Positions 49,724 through 57,948 are shown, counted from the stretch's first letter. The stretch is DNA of 64,000 bases from Fulvimarina endophytica (GCF_003403015.1 NZ_QURL01000007.1:154196-218195), one strand, 5' to 3'. Notes: generated from the letters alone by a model not told the origin. Numbers and translations are program-made.

Positions 49724-50572
49724 TTAGTGCAGAAGGCGCGGATCGCTGTCGGTCAACAGGTGCAGAACGTCCGTCCGCAGCGCGTTGGCGAGCGTTCGCG
49801 CGACATCGGCGATCTCGTCCTGGCGGCTTTCCTCGGCGGCCAGGATGATCGCCGTCTCGCCGTCGTTTAGGCCCTCGATCCGGTCGAGAGCTGCGAGGGG
49901 CGTGTGGAGGACGATCATCGCATAGGCTTCGTCGAAGGCTTCGAGATAGACGTCGAGGGCTTCCAGCTGCTCGGGCTCGAGGGCGACGGCGTCGAGCCCG
50001 CCCGAGGGCACGTAGTGCAGGCGGCTCGCCTCGTCGCGGTGGATGATCTCGCCGACCTCCCGGCCGCCGCCGAGAAGATCGATCCAGCCTTCGCCGTGCA
50101 GATCGCGGTCGAGCCAGCTGCCCGGAGCCGAGTGTCCTTCGAGGTCAAGGAGAACGACCGGATGGCTGTCCTCGGTCAGACGCCGCGAAAGTTCCAGGAC
50201 GCTTTCGGCCGAACGCTCGTCCTCGAACGGTGTCACGAGAACGAGGCGCTTGATGTTCATTTCGCGGGCCGCGAAGGCGAGGTCGTTGACGCCCACGCGC
50301 TCGATCTCGACCTCACCCTCGGTATGGGCGTTGAGCTGCGGCAGTTCGAAGCTGGTGCCGGCTTCGCTGCGGTCTTCCATCGGGCCGTCCATCTTCACAT
50401 TCGCCATGTCTTCGATCGCCTTCCAGAAGCCGTGTCCAGGTCCCGTCTCGACCGCGAGCCGAGCGGACTGGTCGACCGGCTTGCGTTCGCCTGCTCCTGC
50501 CTGACCCGAAGATGCGAGCGCATCCGTCCGATCATTCTGCCTGCTCACGTCGCTCATCGGGACATCATCCAT
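49724..50572 (-). CDS. degenerate CpsD/BY-kinase-like P-loop protein
   Basis: The 282-residue product has about 95 low-complexity residues, then a domain that aligns with bacterial tyrosine kinase/MinD-like ATPases: LVLVTPFEDERSAESVLELS at Walker A, VVLLDLEGHSAP at Walker A', GWIDLLGG and LHYVPSGGLDAV in the middle, and MIVLHTPLAALD at Walker B. The Walker A Lys and the Walker B Asp are both replaced (the latter by His), and no C-terminal Tyr cluster exists. So it is probably a pseudo-enzyme partner of a polysaccharide exporter. Two starts are possible (50572 or 50557). Confidence 0.75.
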   Translation of the reverse strand: MDDVPMSDVSRQNDRTDALASSGQAGAGERKPVDQSARLAVETGPGHGFWKAIEDMANVKMDGPMEDRSEAGTSFELPQLNAHTEGEVEIERVGVNDLAFAAREMNIKRLVLVTPFEDERSAESVLELSRRLTEDSHPVVLLDLEGHSAPGSWLDRDLHGEGWIDLLGGGREVGEIIHRDEASRLHYVPSGGLDAVALEPEQLEALDVYLEAFDEAYAMIVLHTPLAALDRIEGLNDGETAIILAAEESRQDEIADVARTLANALRTDVLHLLTDSDPRLLH

Positions 50573-50874
50573 CAACACGGCCGGGTGCGCCTTCCCTTGC
50601 GTCTGCGCGTGCCGTCCAACGGGTCGCTCGCAAGCCTTCGGTCACATCCTCGAAACTCCGAGAACAAGCCTCGCCGGTTTTGGTAACCACCCGGTTAATG
50701 GCGCTCCGGGGCTCAGGGCACCCCGTGGTCGGGCCTCATCCGGCAGGGTCCGGCCGCGCCCGCACTTCACCTTTGGTTAACCCTAATAACCTTAAACATT
50801 TCAGCAGATGCACCGGCACCTTCGATCGGTTTCGGGCGTCGGGCCCACGAGCGCTGGACACGGGAACAGGTTTG
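50573..50874. other. divergent promoter region, pseudo-kinase versus export lipoprotein
   Basis: The 302-base gap lies between divergent genes. The right half is locally AT-rich and contains GGTTAACC at 50773-50780, another GGTTAA at 50691-50696 and CTTAAAC. GTTAA-type sequences recall CtrA half-sites, but no correctly spaced pair is seen. No gene is supported. Confidence 0.4.
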
Positions 50875-51438
50875 ATGAAAACGATCGCGAAACTCGTTCT
50901 CGCAGCTGCGGTCTTCGCAACAGGCGGGTGCTCGTCCTACTACAAGCCGCCTCCCCCCGCCTTCCATGCGGCGCTCAATCAGGCCTATCGCTTCGACAGC
51001 GGCGACGTCGCCCGCGTCACCGTCTTCGACCAGGCGGAACTCACCGCCGCCTATTCGATCGACAAGGCGGGATATCTGTCCATGCCGCTCATCGGCGACG
51101 TTCCGGCAAGAGGCCGCACGGCGGTGGAACTGGAAGGGGAAGTCACGCGGCGCCTCGCCAACGGCTACCTCAACGATCCCGACGTGACGATTTCGGTCGA
51201 GCAGTACCGGCCATTCTTCATCATGGGCGAAGTCGCCCAGGGTGGGCAGTACACCTATGTTCCCGGCATGACGGTGCAGAAGGCGATCGCGGCCTCCGGC
51301 GGCTACACCCCGCGCGCAGAGCAGGCCAGCGTGGACATCACGCGCCAGATCGGCGGCGAGGTCGTCACGGGCCGCGTTCTCGCCTCCGACCCGATCCTAC
51401 CCGGCGACACGCTCTATGTGCGCGAGCGCTGGTTCTGA
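50875..51438 (+). CDS. polysaccharide export (OPX/Wza-like) lipoprotein
   Basis: OPX proteins form or gate the outer-membrane pore for capsule or exopolysaccharide. The 187-residue product has a signal peptide ending ATGGCSS, a lipobox-like site with Cys20, then a Poly_export domain (YRFDSGDVARVTVFDQ, YSIDKAGYLSMPLIGDVPARG) and one SLBB domain (FIMGEVAQGGQYTYVPGMTV). It lacks the C-terminal transmembrane helix of full Wza, so it is the short OPX form. It is divergent from the pseudo-kinase. The start follows ACAGG. Confidence 0.9.
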   Translation: MKTIAKLVLAAAVFATGGCSSYYKPPPPAFHAALNQAYRFDSGDVARVTVFDQAELTAAYSIDKAGYLSMPLIGDVPARGRTAVELEGEVTRRLANGYLNDPDVTISVEQYRPFFIMGEVAQGGQYTYVPGMTVQKAIAASGGYTPRAEQASVDITRQIGGEVVTGRVLASDPILPGDTLYVRERWF

Positions 51439-51469
51439 GGCTCAGGCTTCGAACCGAAACGGAGACACG

Positions 51470-51500
51470 AAAAACGGCGCGAACCGATCGCGCCGTTTTT
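51470..51500. terminator. bidirectional intrinsic terminator
   Basis: ACGGCGCGA (51474-51482) pairs with TCGCGCCGT (51488-51496), with a 5-base loop, four more A to the left and TTTT to the right. It serves the export gene on the plus strand and pyk on the minus strand. Confidence 0.9.
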
Positions 51501-51550
51501 CATTTGCAGGAAGGCCGAGCCTTCCCATCCAGCCGAGATCGCGATGGCGA

Positions 51551-52987
51551 TCAGACGGCCGAGAGCCCGTCCGAACCGATATAGGCGATCCGCAGCATGT
51601 TCGTCGCACCGGGCTGGCGCAGCGGCACGCCGGCGGTGACGATCAGCTTCTGGCCGGCGTTCGCATAGCCCTGCTCGACCGCGATACGGCAGGCCCGGTC
51701 GACCATGTCGTCGAGGTCCTGGGCGTCTTCCGTGACGACGCAGTGGAGGCCCCAGGCGATCGACAGGCGCCGCGCGGTGCGCAGGATCGGCGACAGCGCG
51801 ACCAGAGGCACCTGCGGCCGCTCGCGCGAGGCGCGCAGTCCCGTGGTTCCGGTCGCCGTATAGGTGACGATCACCGCCACATCGAGCGTCTCGGCCATCT
51901 GGCGTGCGGCGAGCGAGACCGCGTCCGCGCCGGTGGCTTCGGGCTCGGGCCGCTGGGCGAAGATGATGCCTGGATAGAGCGGGTCCTTCTCCACCTGTAC
52001 CGCGATCCGGTCCATGGTCGAGACCGCCTCGACCGGATAGCTGCCGGCCGCCGACTCGGCCGAGAGCATGACGGCGTCCGCGCCCTCGAAGACGGCGATC
52101 GAGACGTCGGAGACTTCCGCGCGGGTCGGCACCGGCGCCGAGATCATCGATTCGAGCATCTGCGTCGCGACGACCACGGGCTTGCCCGCGCGCCGGCAGG
52201 CGCGGGTGATCCGCTTCTGGATTCCCGGCACTTCCTCCAGCGGCATCTCGACGCCGAGATCGCCGCGCGCGACCATGATCGCATCCGACAGCTCGATGAT
52301 CTCGTGGAGACGCTGGACGGCCTGCGGCTTCTCGATCTTTGCCATGAGGAGCGCGCGCCCCTTGGCGATCTTGCGGGCCTCGGCCATGTCTTCGGGACGC
52401 TGGATGAAGGACAGGGCGACCCAGTCCACATCGGCCTCCAGAACCGCATCGAGATCGGCGCGGTCCTTCGGCGTGAGCGCTCCGGTCTTCAGCGTCGTGT
52501 CGGGAAGCGACACGCCCTTGCGGTTGGAGATCTTCGAACCGGCGAGCACCCGCGTCTTTACCCTGCGGCCGTCGGTCTCGATGCATTCGAGGAAGAGGCG
52601 ACCGTCGTCGATCAACAGCCGGTGCCCGACCTCGACCGCCTCGAGAATCTCGGGATGGGGAAGATGGACGCGCGTCTCGTCGCCCAGTTCCTCGTTGTCG
52701 TCGAGGGTGAATTCCTGCCCGATCCGCAGATCGACGGAGTCCGTCTTGAACTTGCCGACCCGCAGTTTCGGCCCCTGGATATCGGCGAGAATGCCGATCG
52801 GGCGACCGATCTGCGCCTCCACGCGGCGGATGCGCGCCACCAGTTCGCGCATGAGATCATGGCTCGCATGGCTCATATTGATGCGGAAGACGTCCGCACC
52901 CGCCTTATGGAGTTCTGCGATCTGATGCTCCTCGGAGGAGGCCGGCCCCAGGGTCGCGAGAATCTTGACGCTTCGGTTCCGTTTCAT
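51551..52987 (-). CDS. pyk: pyruvate kinase
   Basis: Pyruvate kinase makes ATP and pyruvate from phosphoenolpyruvate and ADP. The 478-residue enzyme has VKILATLGPASS, FRINMSHAS, the active-site block LLMAKIEKPQAV with the catalytic Lys, MVARGDLGVEMP and KPVVVATQMLESM, with a normal C-terminal allosteric domain. The ATG overlaps the stop of the DUF1036 gene by four bases (ATGA). The long frame further upstream overlaps DUF1036 and is not coding in this phase. Confidence 0.97.
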   Translation of the reverse strand: MKRNRSVKILATLGPASSEEHQIAELHKAGADVFRINMSHASHDLMRELVARIRRVEAQIGRPIGILADIQGPKLRVGKFKTDSVDLRIGQEFTLDDNEELGDETRVHLPHPEILEAVEVGHRLLIDDGRLFLECIETDGRRVKTRVLAGSKISNRKGVSLPDTTLKTGALTPKDRADLDAVLEADVDWVALSFIQRPEDMAEARKIAKGRALLMAKIEKPQAVQRLHEIIELSDAIMVARGDLGVEMPLEEVPGIQKRITRACRRAGKPVVVATQMLESMISAPVPTRAEVSDVSIAVFEGADAVMLSAESAAGSYPVEAVSTMDRIAVQVEKDPLYPGIIFAQRPEPEATGADAVSLAARQMAETLDVAVIVTYTATGTTGLRASRERPQVPLVALSPILRTARRLSIAWGLHCVVTEDAQDLDDMVDRACRIAVEQGYANAGQKLIVTAGVPLRQPGATNMLRIAYIGSDGLSAV

Positions 52988-53505
52988 TCGGTCTCCGTCG
53001 TGCTGCGTGGAGGTTCGGTCAACTGGACCATCCAGCTGTCCTGTTCGCCCGTGTCGAATTCGCGGAAGCCCATGCTCTGATAGCCGCGCTTCAGGCATTC
53101 GCTGACGCCGGCGATCTTGAACTCGTTCTCGGCGACGCAGAGATCGATGTCCCCGGCCCACCGGGACTCGCCATTGGCGTCTTCCGCATAGAGGTAGTAA
53201 AAACGGGAATTGAGCCGGCCCGTGATGAGCGGCTTGCAGGTCTCGGCCGGGATCCGCCACCAGCCTTCGCTGATCCAGCCCGCATCGGCGCGATAAGCGA
53301 TCGCCACCCCGACGAGGTTCGTCGTTCCATTGCAGACCCGGAAGTCGGCCTTCGCTTCACCGACGCCGCCGAAACCGAAGATCGACAGAGCCAAAGCCCC
53401 CATCAGTGCCAAGGCTTTGGAACGGCCTCCCGGACGCGGCGTGATGCGGCCTGCGCTCGGCGGGAAAACACTCTTCGAATCGTTTGAATCGAGCGACACT
53501 GGCAT
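52984..53505 (-). CDS. DUF1036 family secreted protein
   Basis: A 173-residue exported protein of unknown role. After a charged N-terminal stretch there is a hydrophobic signal-like segment (LALMGALALSIFGFGGVG) and cleavage near AKA-D. The conserved DUF1036 core starts DFRVCNGTTNLVGVAIAYR and has five cysteines (VCN, TCKPL, LCVAE, ECLKR and others), plus WWRIPAETC and YYLYAEDANG. It is transcribed just before pyk and overlaps it by four bases, an unusual coupling of an envelope protein to a glycolytic enzyme. Confidence 0.88.
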   Translation of the reverse strand: MPVSLDSNDSKSVFPPSAGRITPRPGGRSKALALMGALALSIFGFGGVGEAKADFRVCNGTTNLVGVAIAYRADAGWISEGWWRIPAETCKPLITGRLNSRFYYLYAEDANGESRWAGDIDLCVAENEFKIAGVSECLKRGYQSMGFREFDTGEQDSWMVQLTEPPRSTTETE

Positions 53506-53666
53506 AGCCTCTTTTCCGACGAAGCGATCTCTTTGCAAAGGGAAAACCTTTCAGTCCGGCCGCTCAAGCGCAAGTTTCGACCCGCAAGGCCTCTGCACCG
53601 GACTTGAACGCCCCATTCGCGACCGCGATATGGCGGGGAACCGGTTCACCATGCAAGGTCTTCGTC

Positions 53667-54002
53667 ATGTCCTCGTCCTCCTCCAGCCCCGCGCAAGCAT
53701 CGGAAATGTCCCAGTCCACCCGCACGGAACTGGAAGCGGCCGCGTTTCGCCGGCTCCGAGACCATCTGCGCGAGCGAACGGACGTGCAGAACATCGACTT
53801 GATGAACCTCGCCGGCTTCTGCCGCAACTGTCTTTCGCGCTGGTATCAGGAAGCGGCGAACGAGCGCGGCGAAACCCTGTCCAAGGACGAGGCGCGGGAG
53901 ATCGTCTACGGCATGCCTTATGAGGAGTGGCGTGACAGGCACCAGCGCGAGGCCTCCGGGGACGACATGGCCGCATTCGAGACCAACCGGCCGAAGGAAT
54001 AG
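53667..54002 (+). CDS. DUF1244 family protein
   Basis: A 111-residue conserved alphaproteobacterial protein without known function. After a Ser-rich leader, the core reads RLRDHLRERTDVQNIDLMN, LAGFCRNCLSRWYQEAA with the CxxC pair, and EAREIVYGMPYEEWRDRHQ. The CxxC suggests metal or redox, but only two cysteines are seen. I use the ATG at 53667 with AAGG eight bases before; an ATG at 53706 is possible. It precedes gapR. Confidence 0.88.
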   Translation: MSSSSSSPAQASEMSQSTRTELEAAAFRRLRDHLRERTDVQNIDLMNLAGFCRNCLSRWYQEAANERGETLSKDEAREIVYGMPYEEWRDRHQREASGDDMAAFETNRPKE

Positions 54003-54029
54003 CGGCCCGGCGATCCCCTTCCACCTCGG

Positions 54030-54044
54030 TTAGCTGCCTGTTAA
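54030..54044 (+). promoter_or_regulatory. CtrA-like box upstream of gapR
   Basis: TTAG, seven bases, TTAA, followed by CC, differs at one position from the CtrA consensus TTAA-N7-TTAAC. It lies 166 bases before the gapR start and just after the DUF1244 stop. Regulation by CtrA is inferred only. Confidence 0.35.
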
Positions 54045-54073
54045 CCCTGAAATGCGACCTGTCCGTGACACGG

Positions 54074-54100
54074 CCTCGCCACCCCTTTCGAGGGGCGAGG
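54074..54100 (+). other. GC hairpin with TTCG loop before gapR
   Basis: CCTCGC...CCCCT and AGGGGCGAGG pair around TTCG, with a small bulge. It may end the DUF1244 transcript or lie in the gapR leader; no T-run follows. Confidence 0.4.
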
Positions 54101-54209
54101 GACGGGCTCGGCGGCGCCAGGCGAGAAGCTGCGGCAGCCGGTCGGCACGCGTCCCGTTCCGAGACCGCGCGACTGCGCCATTGCAACGATCCTTGAAGAG
54201 GTTGATTTC

Positions 54210-54473
54210 ATGTCCGACGTTTCCGCCGTTGCCGGCGACCATCTGAGATCCTTCGTCGAGCGCATCGAGCGGCTCGAGGAAGAGAAGAAGACCATCGCCG
54301 ACGACATCAAGGACGTCTATGCCGAGGCGAAGGGCAACGGCTTCGACACCAAGGTGCTGCGCAAGATCATCTCGATCCGCAAGCAGGACCAGAACGAGCG
54401 CCAGGAACAGGAAGCGATCCTCGATCTCTACCTCCAAGCCCTCGGCATGAGCCCGGACATGCCGGACGAATAA
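54210..54473 (+). CDS. gapR: GapR family nucleoid-associated protein (DUF2312)
   Basis: GapR encircles overtwisted DNA and stimulates gyrase and topoisomerase IV in Caulobacter. The 87-residue product is the right size, mostly alpha-helical, with the family blocks [57 protein letters not shown] and the Lys/Arg-rich DNA-facing surface. It stands between DUF1244 and ychF in the common rhizobial order. Confidence 0.93.
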   Translation: MSDVSAVAGDHLRSFVERIERLEEEKKTIADDIKDVYAEAKGNGFDTKVLRKIISIRKQDQNERQEQEAILDLYLQALGMSPDMPDE

Positions 54474-54590
54474 GTCCGCCTCCATCCTCGGAAATATTGA
54501 CCCTCGGGTGAGATCGCTGCAAACAGCGGACGAGCCTGAGGCGCGCCCTTCCTCCCCCGCGCGCCGACCACCATTTTCGAGGATGCCCCC

Positions 54591-55694
54591 ATGGGTTTCA
54601 GATGCGGTATCGTCGGACTGCCGAATGTCGGCAAGTCGACGCTTTTCAACGCACTCACCAAGACGGCGGCCGCGCAGGCCGCGAACTATCCGTTCTGCAC
54701 GATCGAGCCGAATACCGGCGATGTGGCCGTGCCCGATCCGCGCCTTCGCGACATCGCGGGGATCGCCAAGTCCGCGAACATCATCCCGACCCGCATCACC
54801 TTCGTCGACATCGCGGGCCTCGTTCGCGGTGCCTCCAAGGGCGAGGGCCTGGGAAACCAGTTCCTCGCCAATATCCGCGAGGTGGACGCGATCGTTCACG
54901 TGCTGCGATGCTTCGAGGATGACGACATCACCCATGTGGAAGGCCGGATCGACCCGGTCGCCGATGCGGAGACGGTCGAGACGGAGCTGATGATCTCCGA
55001 TCTCGAGAGCCTCGAACGCCGGGTCGTCGCGACCCGCAAGAAGGCGACCGGCAAGGACAAGGACGCCCTCGCCCAGCTTCCGATCATGGAAAAGGCCATC
55101 GCGGCGATCGAGGACGGCAAGCCGGTGCGCACCATCGTCGCCGGCCTCGACGGCGAGGAACGGCGCGAATTGCGCAATCTCAACCTCCTCACCTCCAAGC
55201 CCGTTCTCTACGTCTGCAACGTCGCCGAGGAGGACGCCGCTAACGGCAACGCGCATTCCGAAAGCGTCGCCAAAATGGCCGAGACCCAGGGCGCCGGGTC
55301 CGTCGTCATCTCCGCCGCGATCGAAGCCGAGATCGCTCAGCTGCCGGAAGACGAGGTCGGAGACTATCTGGAGGCGATGGGGCTCACCGAACCCGGTCTC
55401 GATCGCCTGATCCGCGCCGGCTACGAGCTCCTGGAACTCATCACCTATTTCACCGCCGGCCCCAAGGAAACGAGGGCCTGGACGGTGCATCTCGGCGCCA
55501 AGGCGCCCCAGGCGGCGGGCGTGATCCATACGGATTTCGAGAAGGGTTTCATCCGCGCCCAGACCATCGCCTTTGCCGACTACGTCTCCCTCGGCGGCGA
55601 AGTCGCGGCCAAGGAAGCGGGCAAGGCGCGTGACGAAGGCAAGGAATATGTCGTCGCCGATGGCGATGTGATGCTCTTCAAGTTCAACGTCTGA
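54591..55694 (+). CDS. ychF: redox-regulated ATPase/GTPase YchF
   Basis: YchF is an Obg-family P-loop protein that prefers ATP and binds ribosomes. The 367-residue protein has G1 GIVGLPNVGKSTLFNAL, FVDIAGLVRGASKGEGLGN (G3 region) and a C-terminal TGS domain (RAWTVHLGAKAPQAAGVIHT and DFEKGFIRAQTI). Start after a short purine-rich stretch. Typical length and no oddities. Confidence 0.96.
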   Translation: MGFRCGIVGLPNVGKSTLFNALTKTAAAQAANYPFCTIEPNTGDVAVPDPRLRDIAGIAKSANIIPTRITFVDIAGLVRGASKGEGLGNQFLANIREVDAIVHVLRCFEDDDITHVEGRIDPVADAETVETELMISDLESLERRVVATRKKATGKDKDALAQLPIMEKAIAAIEDGKPVRTIVAGLDGEERRELRNLNLLTSKPVLYVCNVAEEDAANGNAHSESVAKMAETQGAGSVVISAAIEAEIAQLPEDEVGDYLEAMGLTEPGLDRLIRAGYELLELITYFTAGPKETRAWTVHLGAKAPQAAGVIHTDFEKGFIRAQTIAFADYVSLGGEVAAKEAGKARDEGKEYVVADGDVMLFKFNV

Positions 55695-55758
55695 GGCGAA
55701 GGGAGCCCGCGCACGGGCATCCCATGACCTTGCGCCCCTCGAACGGAACGGATCGACG

Positions 55759-56229
55759 ATGTCGAAATATGTGCTGGAAGATTTCACCGAAGGACGGGTC
55801 TTCGACCTCGCACCCTACGAGGTCGACAGGCAGGAGGTGATCGCCTTCGCCGAAGCCTACGACCCCCAGCCCTTCCATCTCGACGAGGAGGCCGGCAAAG
55901 CCTCGATGCTCGGCGGCCTCTCCGCCTCGGGATGGCATGTCTGCGGCATGATGATGCGCATGATCTGCGACGCCTATCTTCTGGATTCGACGTCCCAGGG
56001 CACGGGCAGCGTCGATTTCGTCGATTGGAAGGTTCCGGTCCGCCCCGGCGACACGCTCACCGGCTCCTCGACCGTTCTCTCCGCACGCGTCTCGTCGAAG
56101 AAGCCGTTTCTCGGCCTCGTGAACCTTCGCACCGAAGTGCGCAACCAGCGCGGCGAGACGGCCGCGGTCTGCGAGCATCTTCTTCTCTGCCTCACGCGGC
56201 AGGCTCGCGACGAAGAGGTGATGGCATGA
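55759..56229 (+). CDS. MaoC-like hot-dog dehydratase, first of pair
   Basis: The 156-residue single hot-dog protein has the hydratase motif YDPQPFHLDEE, with the catalytic Asp and His, then GGLSASGWHVCGMMMRM and VPVRPGDTLTGSSTVLS. Such proteins hydrate trans-2-enoyl-CoA to (R)-3-hydroxyacyl-CoA. Substrate not predictable. It overlaps the second MaoC gene by four bases. Confidence 0.9.
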   Translation: MSKYVLEDFTEGRVFDLAPYEVDRQEVIAFAEAYDPQPFHLDEEAGKASMLGGLSASGWHVCGMMMRMICDAYLLDSTSQGTGSVDFVDWKVPVRPGDTLTGSSTVLSARVSSKKPFLGLVNLRTEVRNQRGETAAVCEHLLLCLTRQARDEEVMA

Positions 56230-56696
56230 GCTTCTGGGACAGTATCGAACTCGACCGCACCTACGAGATGGGCTCCCATCTCTTCACGGCCGAGGACATC
56301 ATGGATTTTGCGAGGCGCTTCGATCCGCAGCGCTTCCATCTCGATCCTGATGTCGCCAAGAAGACCCTTCTGGGCGGTCTCTGCGCATCGGGCTGGCACA
56401 CGACGGCGGTCTACATGAAGCTGAACGTCGCCTGGCGCACCGAAATGCTGAAGGAGTGGCTCGCCGCAGGTGGCGAGATGCCGGATTTCGGCCCCTCGCC
56501 CGGCATCAAGAACATCCGCTGGACGCGCCCAGTCTATGCGGGCGAGACGATCGCCTATCGTCAGCGCATCAGCGAGAAGCGCGTGTCGCGTTCGCGGCCC
56601 GGCTGGGGCATTATCGGTTTCGCAGTTGAAGCCGTGAACCCGGAAGGCCTGACCGTGATGACCTTCGACGGCGCGGCGTTTCTGGCGACCAAGTAA
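56226..56696 (+). CDS. MaoC-like hot-dog dehydratase, second of pair
   Basis: This 156-residue partner keeps FDPQRFHLDPD, GGLCASGWHTTAVYMKLNV and RWTRPVYAGETIAYRQRIS. It shares the layout of the upstream gene but has a longer segment (WLAAGGEMPDFGPSPG) before the second half of the fold. Coupled translation and the same length suggest a heterodimer. It converges on bluB with a 9-base gap. Confidence 0.9.
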   Translation: MSFWDSIELDRTYEMGSHLFTAEDIMDFARRFDPQRFHLDPDVAKKTLLGGLCASGWHTTAVYMKLNVAWRTEMLKEWLAAGGEMPDFGPSPGIKNIRWTRPVYAGETIAYRQRISEKRVSRSRPGWGIIGFAVEAVNPEGLTVMTFDGAAFLATK

Positions 56697-56705
56697 GGTC
56701 CGGTC

Positions 56706-57344
56706 TTACCGCATGAGAAGACTTGTCGCCTTGCGGCTCTGCCAGCCGGCCCGTTCGAGTTCGGGGACATCGTCCGCCTCGCACGGGTAGCCGATGCAGA
56801 GATAGGAGACGAGCGTCCAGTCGGCAGGAACGTCGAGCGCGGCGGTCACCTCGTCCGGATCGAGGATGGAGACCCAGCCGACCCCCAGACCGTGGGCCCG
56901 CGCGCAGAGCGCGAACAGGGCGACCGCCCCTGAAACGGAATGGACCAGGGCCTCCGGCATTGTCCGCGAGCCGAGACCGTGGCCCTGATCGGTCGCCGCA
57001 TCGCAGAAGACGGCGAGTTGCACCGGCGCTTCGCGAAGGCCCGACAGCTTCAGCCGCGCATAGAGATCGGCCCGCGCCGGATCGGTCGCCGCGAGCGCCT
57101 CCGCATTGCACCGCTCGAAGCTCTCTCGGACCATCCGCCTCGCCTGCGCACTCTCCACGCGGACGAGACGCCAGGGCTGGCTGTTGCCGACCGAGGGCGC
57201 GAGATCGAACGCGTCGAGGGCCGCCCGAAGCACGACCTCGTCGACGGGGTCGATGCGGAACCGACGCACGTCCCGGCGCCACTCCATCAAACGGCGGAGA
57301 TCGCCGCAGAATTCCTCACCGAACTCGGACGCGCAAGCGGACAC
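56706..57344 (-). CDS. bluB: 5,6-dimethylbenzimidazole synthase BluB
   Basis: BluB cannibalises reduced FMN to make the lower ligand of vitamin B12. The 212-residue nitroreductase-fold protein has EWRRDVRRFRIDPV, APSVGNSQPWRLVRVES, ARLKLSGLREAPVQLAVF and GVGWVSILDPDEVTAALD, all family hallmarks. I start at GTG (57344), eight bases after GGGAG; no ATG gives a better N terminus. The upstream frame contains a 15-bp tandem repeat that includes this ribosome site. apt is next upstream. Confidence 0.95.
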   Translation of the reverse strand: MSACASEFGEEFCGDLRRLMEWRRDVRRFRIDPVDEVVLRAALDAFDLAPSVGNSQPWRLVRVESAQARRMVRESFERCNAEALAATDPARADLYARLKLSGLREAPVQLAVFCDAATDQGHGLGSRTMPEALVHSVSGAVALFALCARAHGLGVGWVSILDPDEVTAALDVPADWTLVSYLCIGYPCEADDVPELERAGWQSRKATSLLMR

Positions 57345-57346
57345 TA

Positions 57347-57376
57347 CGGCAACTCCCTGAGCGGCAACTCCCTGAG
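57347..57376 (-). repeat. 15-bp perfect tandem duplication carrying the bluB ribosome site
   Basis: CGGCAACTCCCTGAG occurs twice in a row (57347-57361 and 57362-57376). On the minus strand each copy holds GGGAG, so bluB has two Shine-Dalgarno-like sites; the near one is at good distance from the GTG start. The unit is five codons long. Confidence 0.85.
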
Positions 57377-57417
57377 CCTTGCGGCAGGACGTGGCGGACG
57401 GATCGCGTGCCGGGCGC

Positions 57418-57948
57418 TCAGCCGCCCTCGAACTCGCAGAGGGCATGCACCTCGACACCCAGTTCGCGCAGCTTGCGCGCGCCGCCGAGATCGGGAAGAT
57501 CGACCAGGAAGCAGGCCGCGACGATCTCCGCCCCGAGCCCACGCAGGAGTTCGACGGCGCCGACCGCCGTGCCACCCGTCGCGATGAGATCGTCGGTGAG
57601 GAGAACGCGCTCGCCCGGCAGCACCGCATCGCGGTGCAGTTCCATCTCGTCCTGGCCGTATTCCAGCTCATAGGTGACCGAGACGGTCTCTCCGGGGAGC
57701 TTGCCCTTCTTGCGGATGGGAATGAACCCGGCCGACAACTGATGGGCGAGCGCCCCGCCGAGAATGAAACCGCGAGCCTCGACGCCCACCACATGGCGGA
57801 TCTGGCTGTTCGAATGGGGCGCGACGAGCTGGTCGATCGCGGCTCGAAAGGCTCTCGGATCGCTGAGCAGGGTCGTGATATCCCGAAACAGGATACCGGG
57901 CTTGGGATAATCCGGGATCGTCCGGATCGCGGCTCTCAGATCGACCAT
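57418..57948 (-). CDS. apt: adenine phosphoribosyltransferase
   Basis: Apt salvages adenine with PRPP to AMP. The 176-residue enzyme has the start [19 protein letters not shown], the flexible-loop region [14 protein letters not shown] and the PRPP-binding motif [20 protein letters not shown]. Normal size. Not known to be linked to bluB; the 73-base gap would allow co-transcription. Confidence 0.96.
   Translation of the reverse strand: MVDLRAAIRTIPDYPKPGILFRDITTLLSDPRAFRAAIDQLVAPHSNSQIRHVVGVEARGFILGGALAHQLSAGFIPIRKKGKLPGETVSVTYELEYGQDEMELHRDAVLPGERVLLTDDLIATGGTAVGAVELLRGLGAEIVAACFLVDLPDLGGARKLRELGVEVHALCEFEGG

Noticed and set aside
50681..50790. CtrA site in the pseudo-kinase/export divergent promoter
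   Set aside because: GGTTAA half-sites occur, but no TTAA-N7-TTAA pair with correct spacing.
54030..55787. 585-residue minus-strand frame opposite gapR and ychF
   Set aside because: Antisense to two conserved genes; no recognisable domain.
57345..57417. Cobalamin riboswitch before bluB
   Set aside because: The spacer is only about 73 bases and lacks a B12-box-like GCCACTG element.
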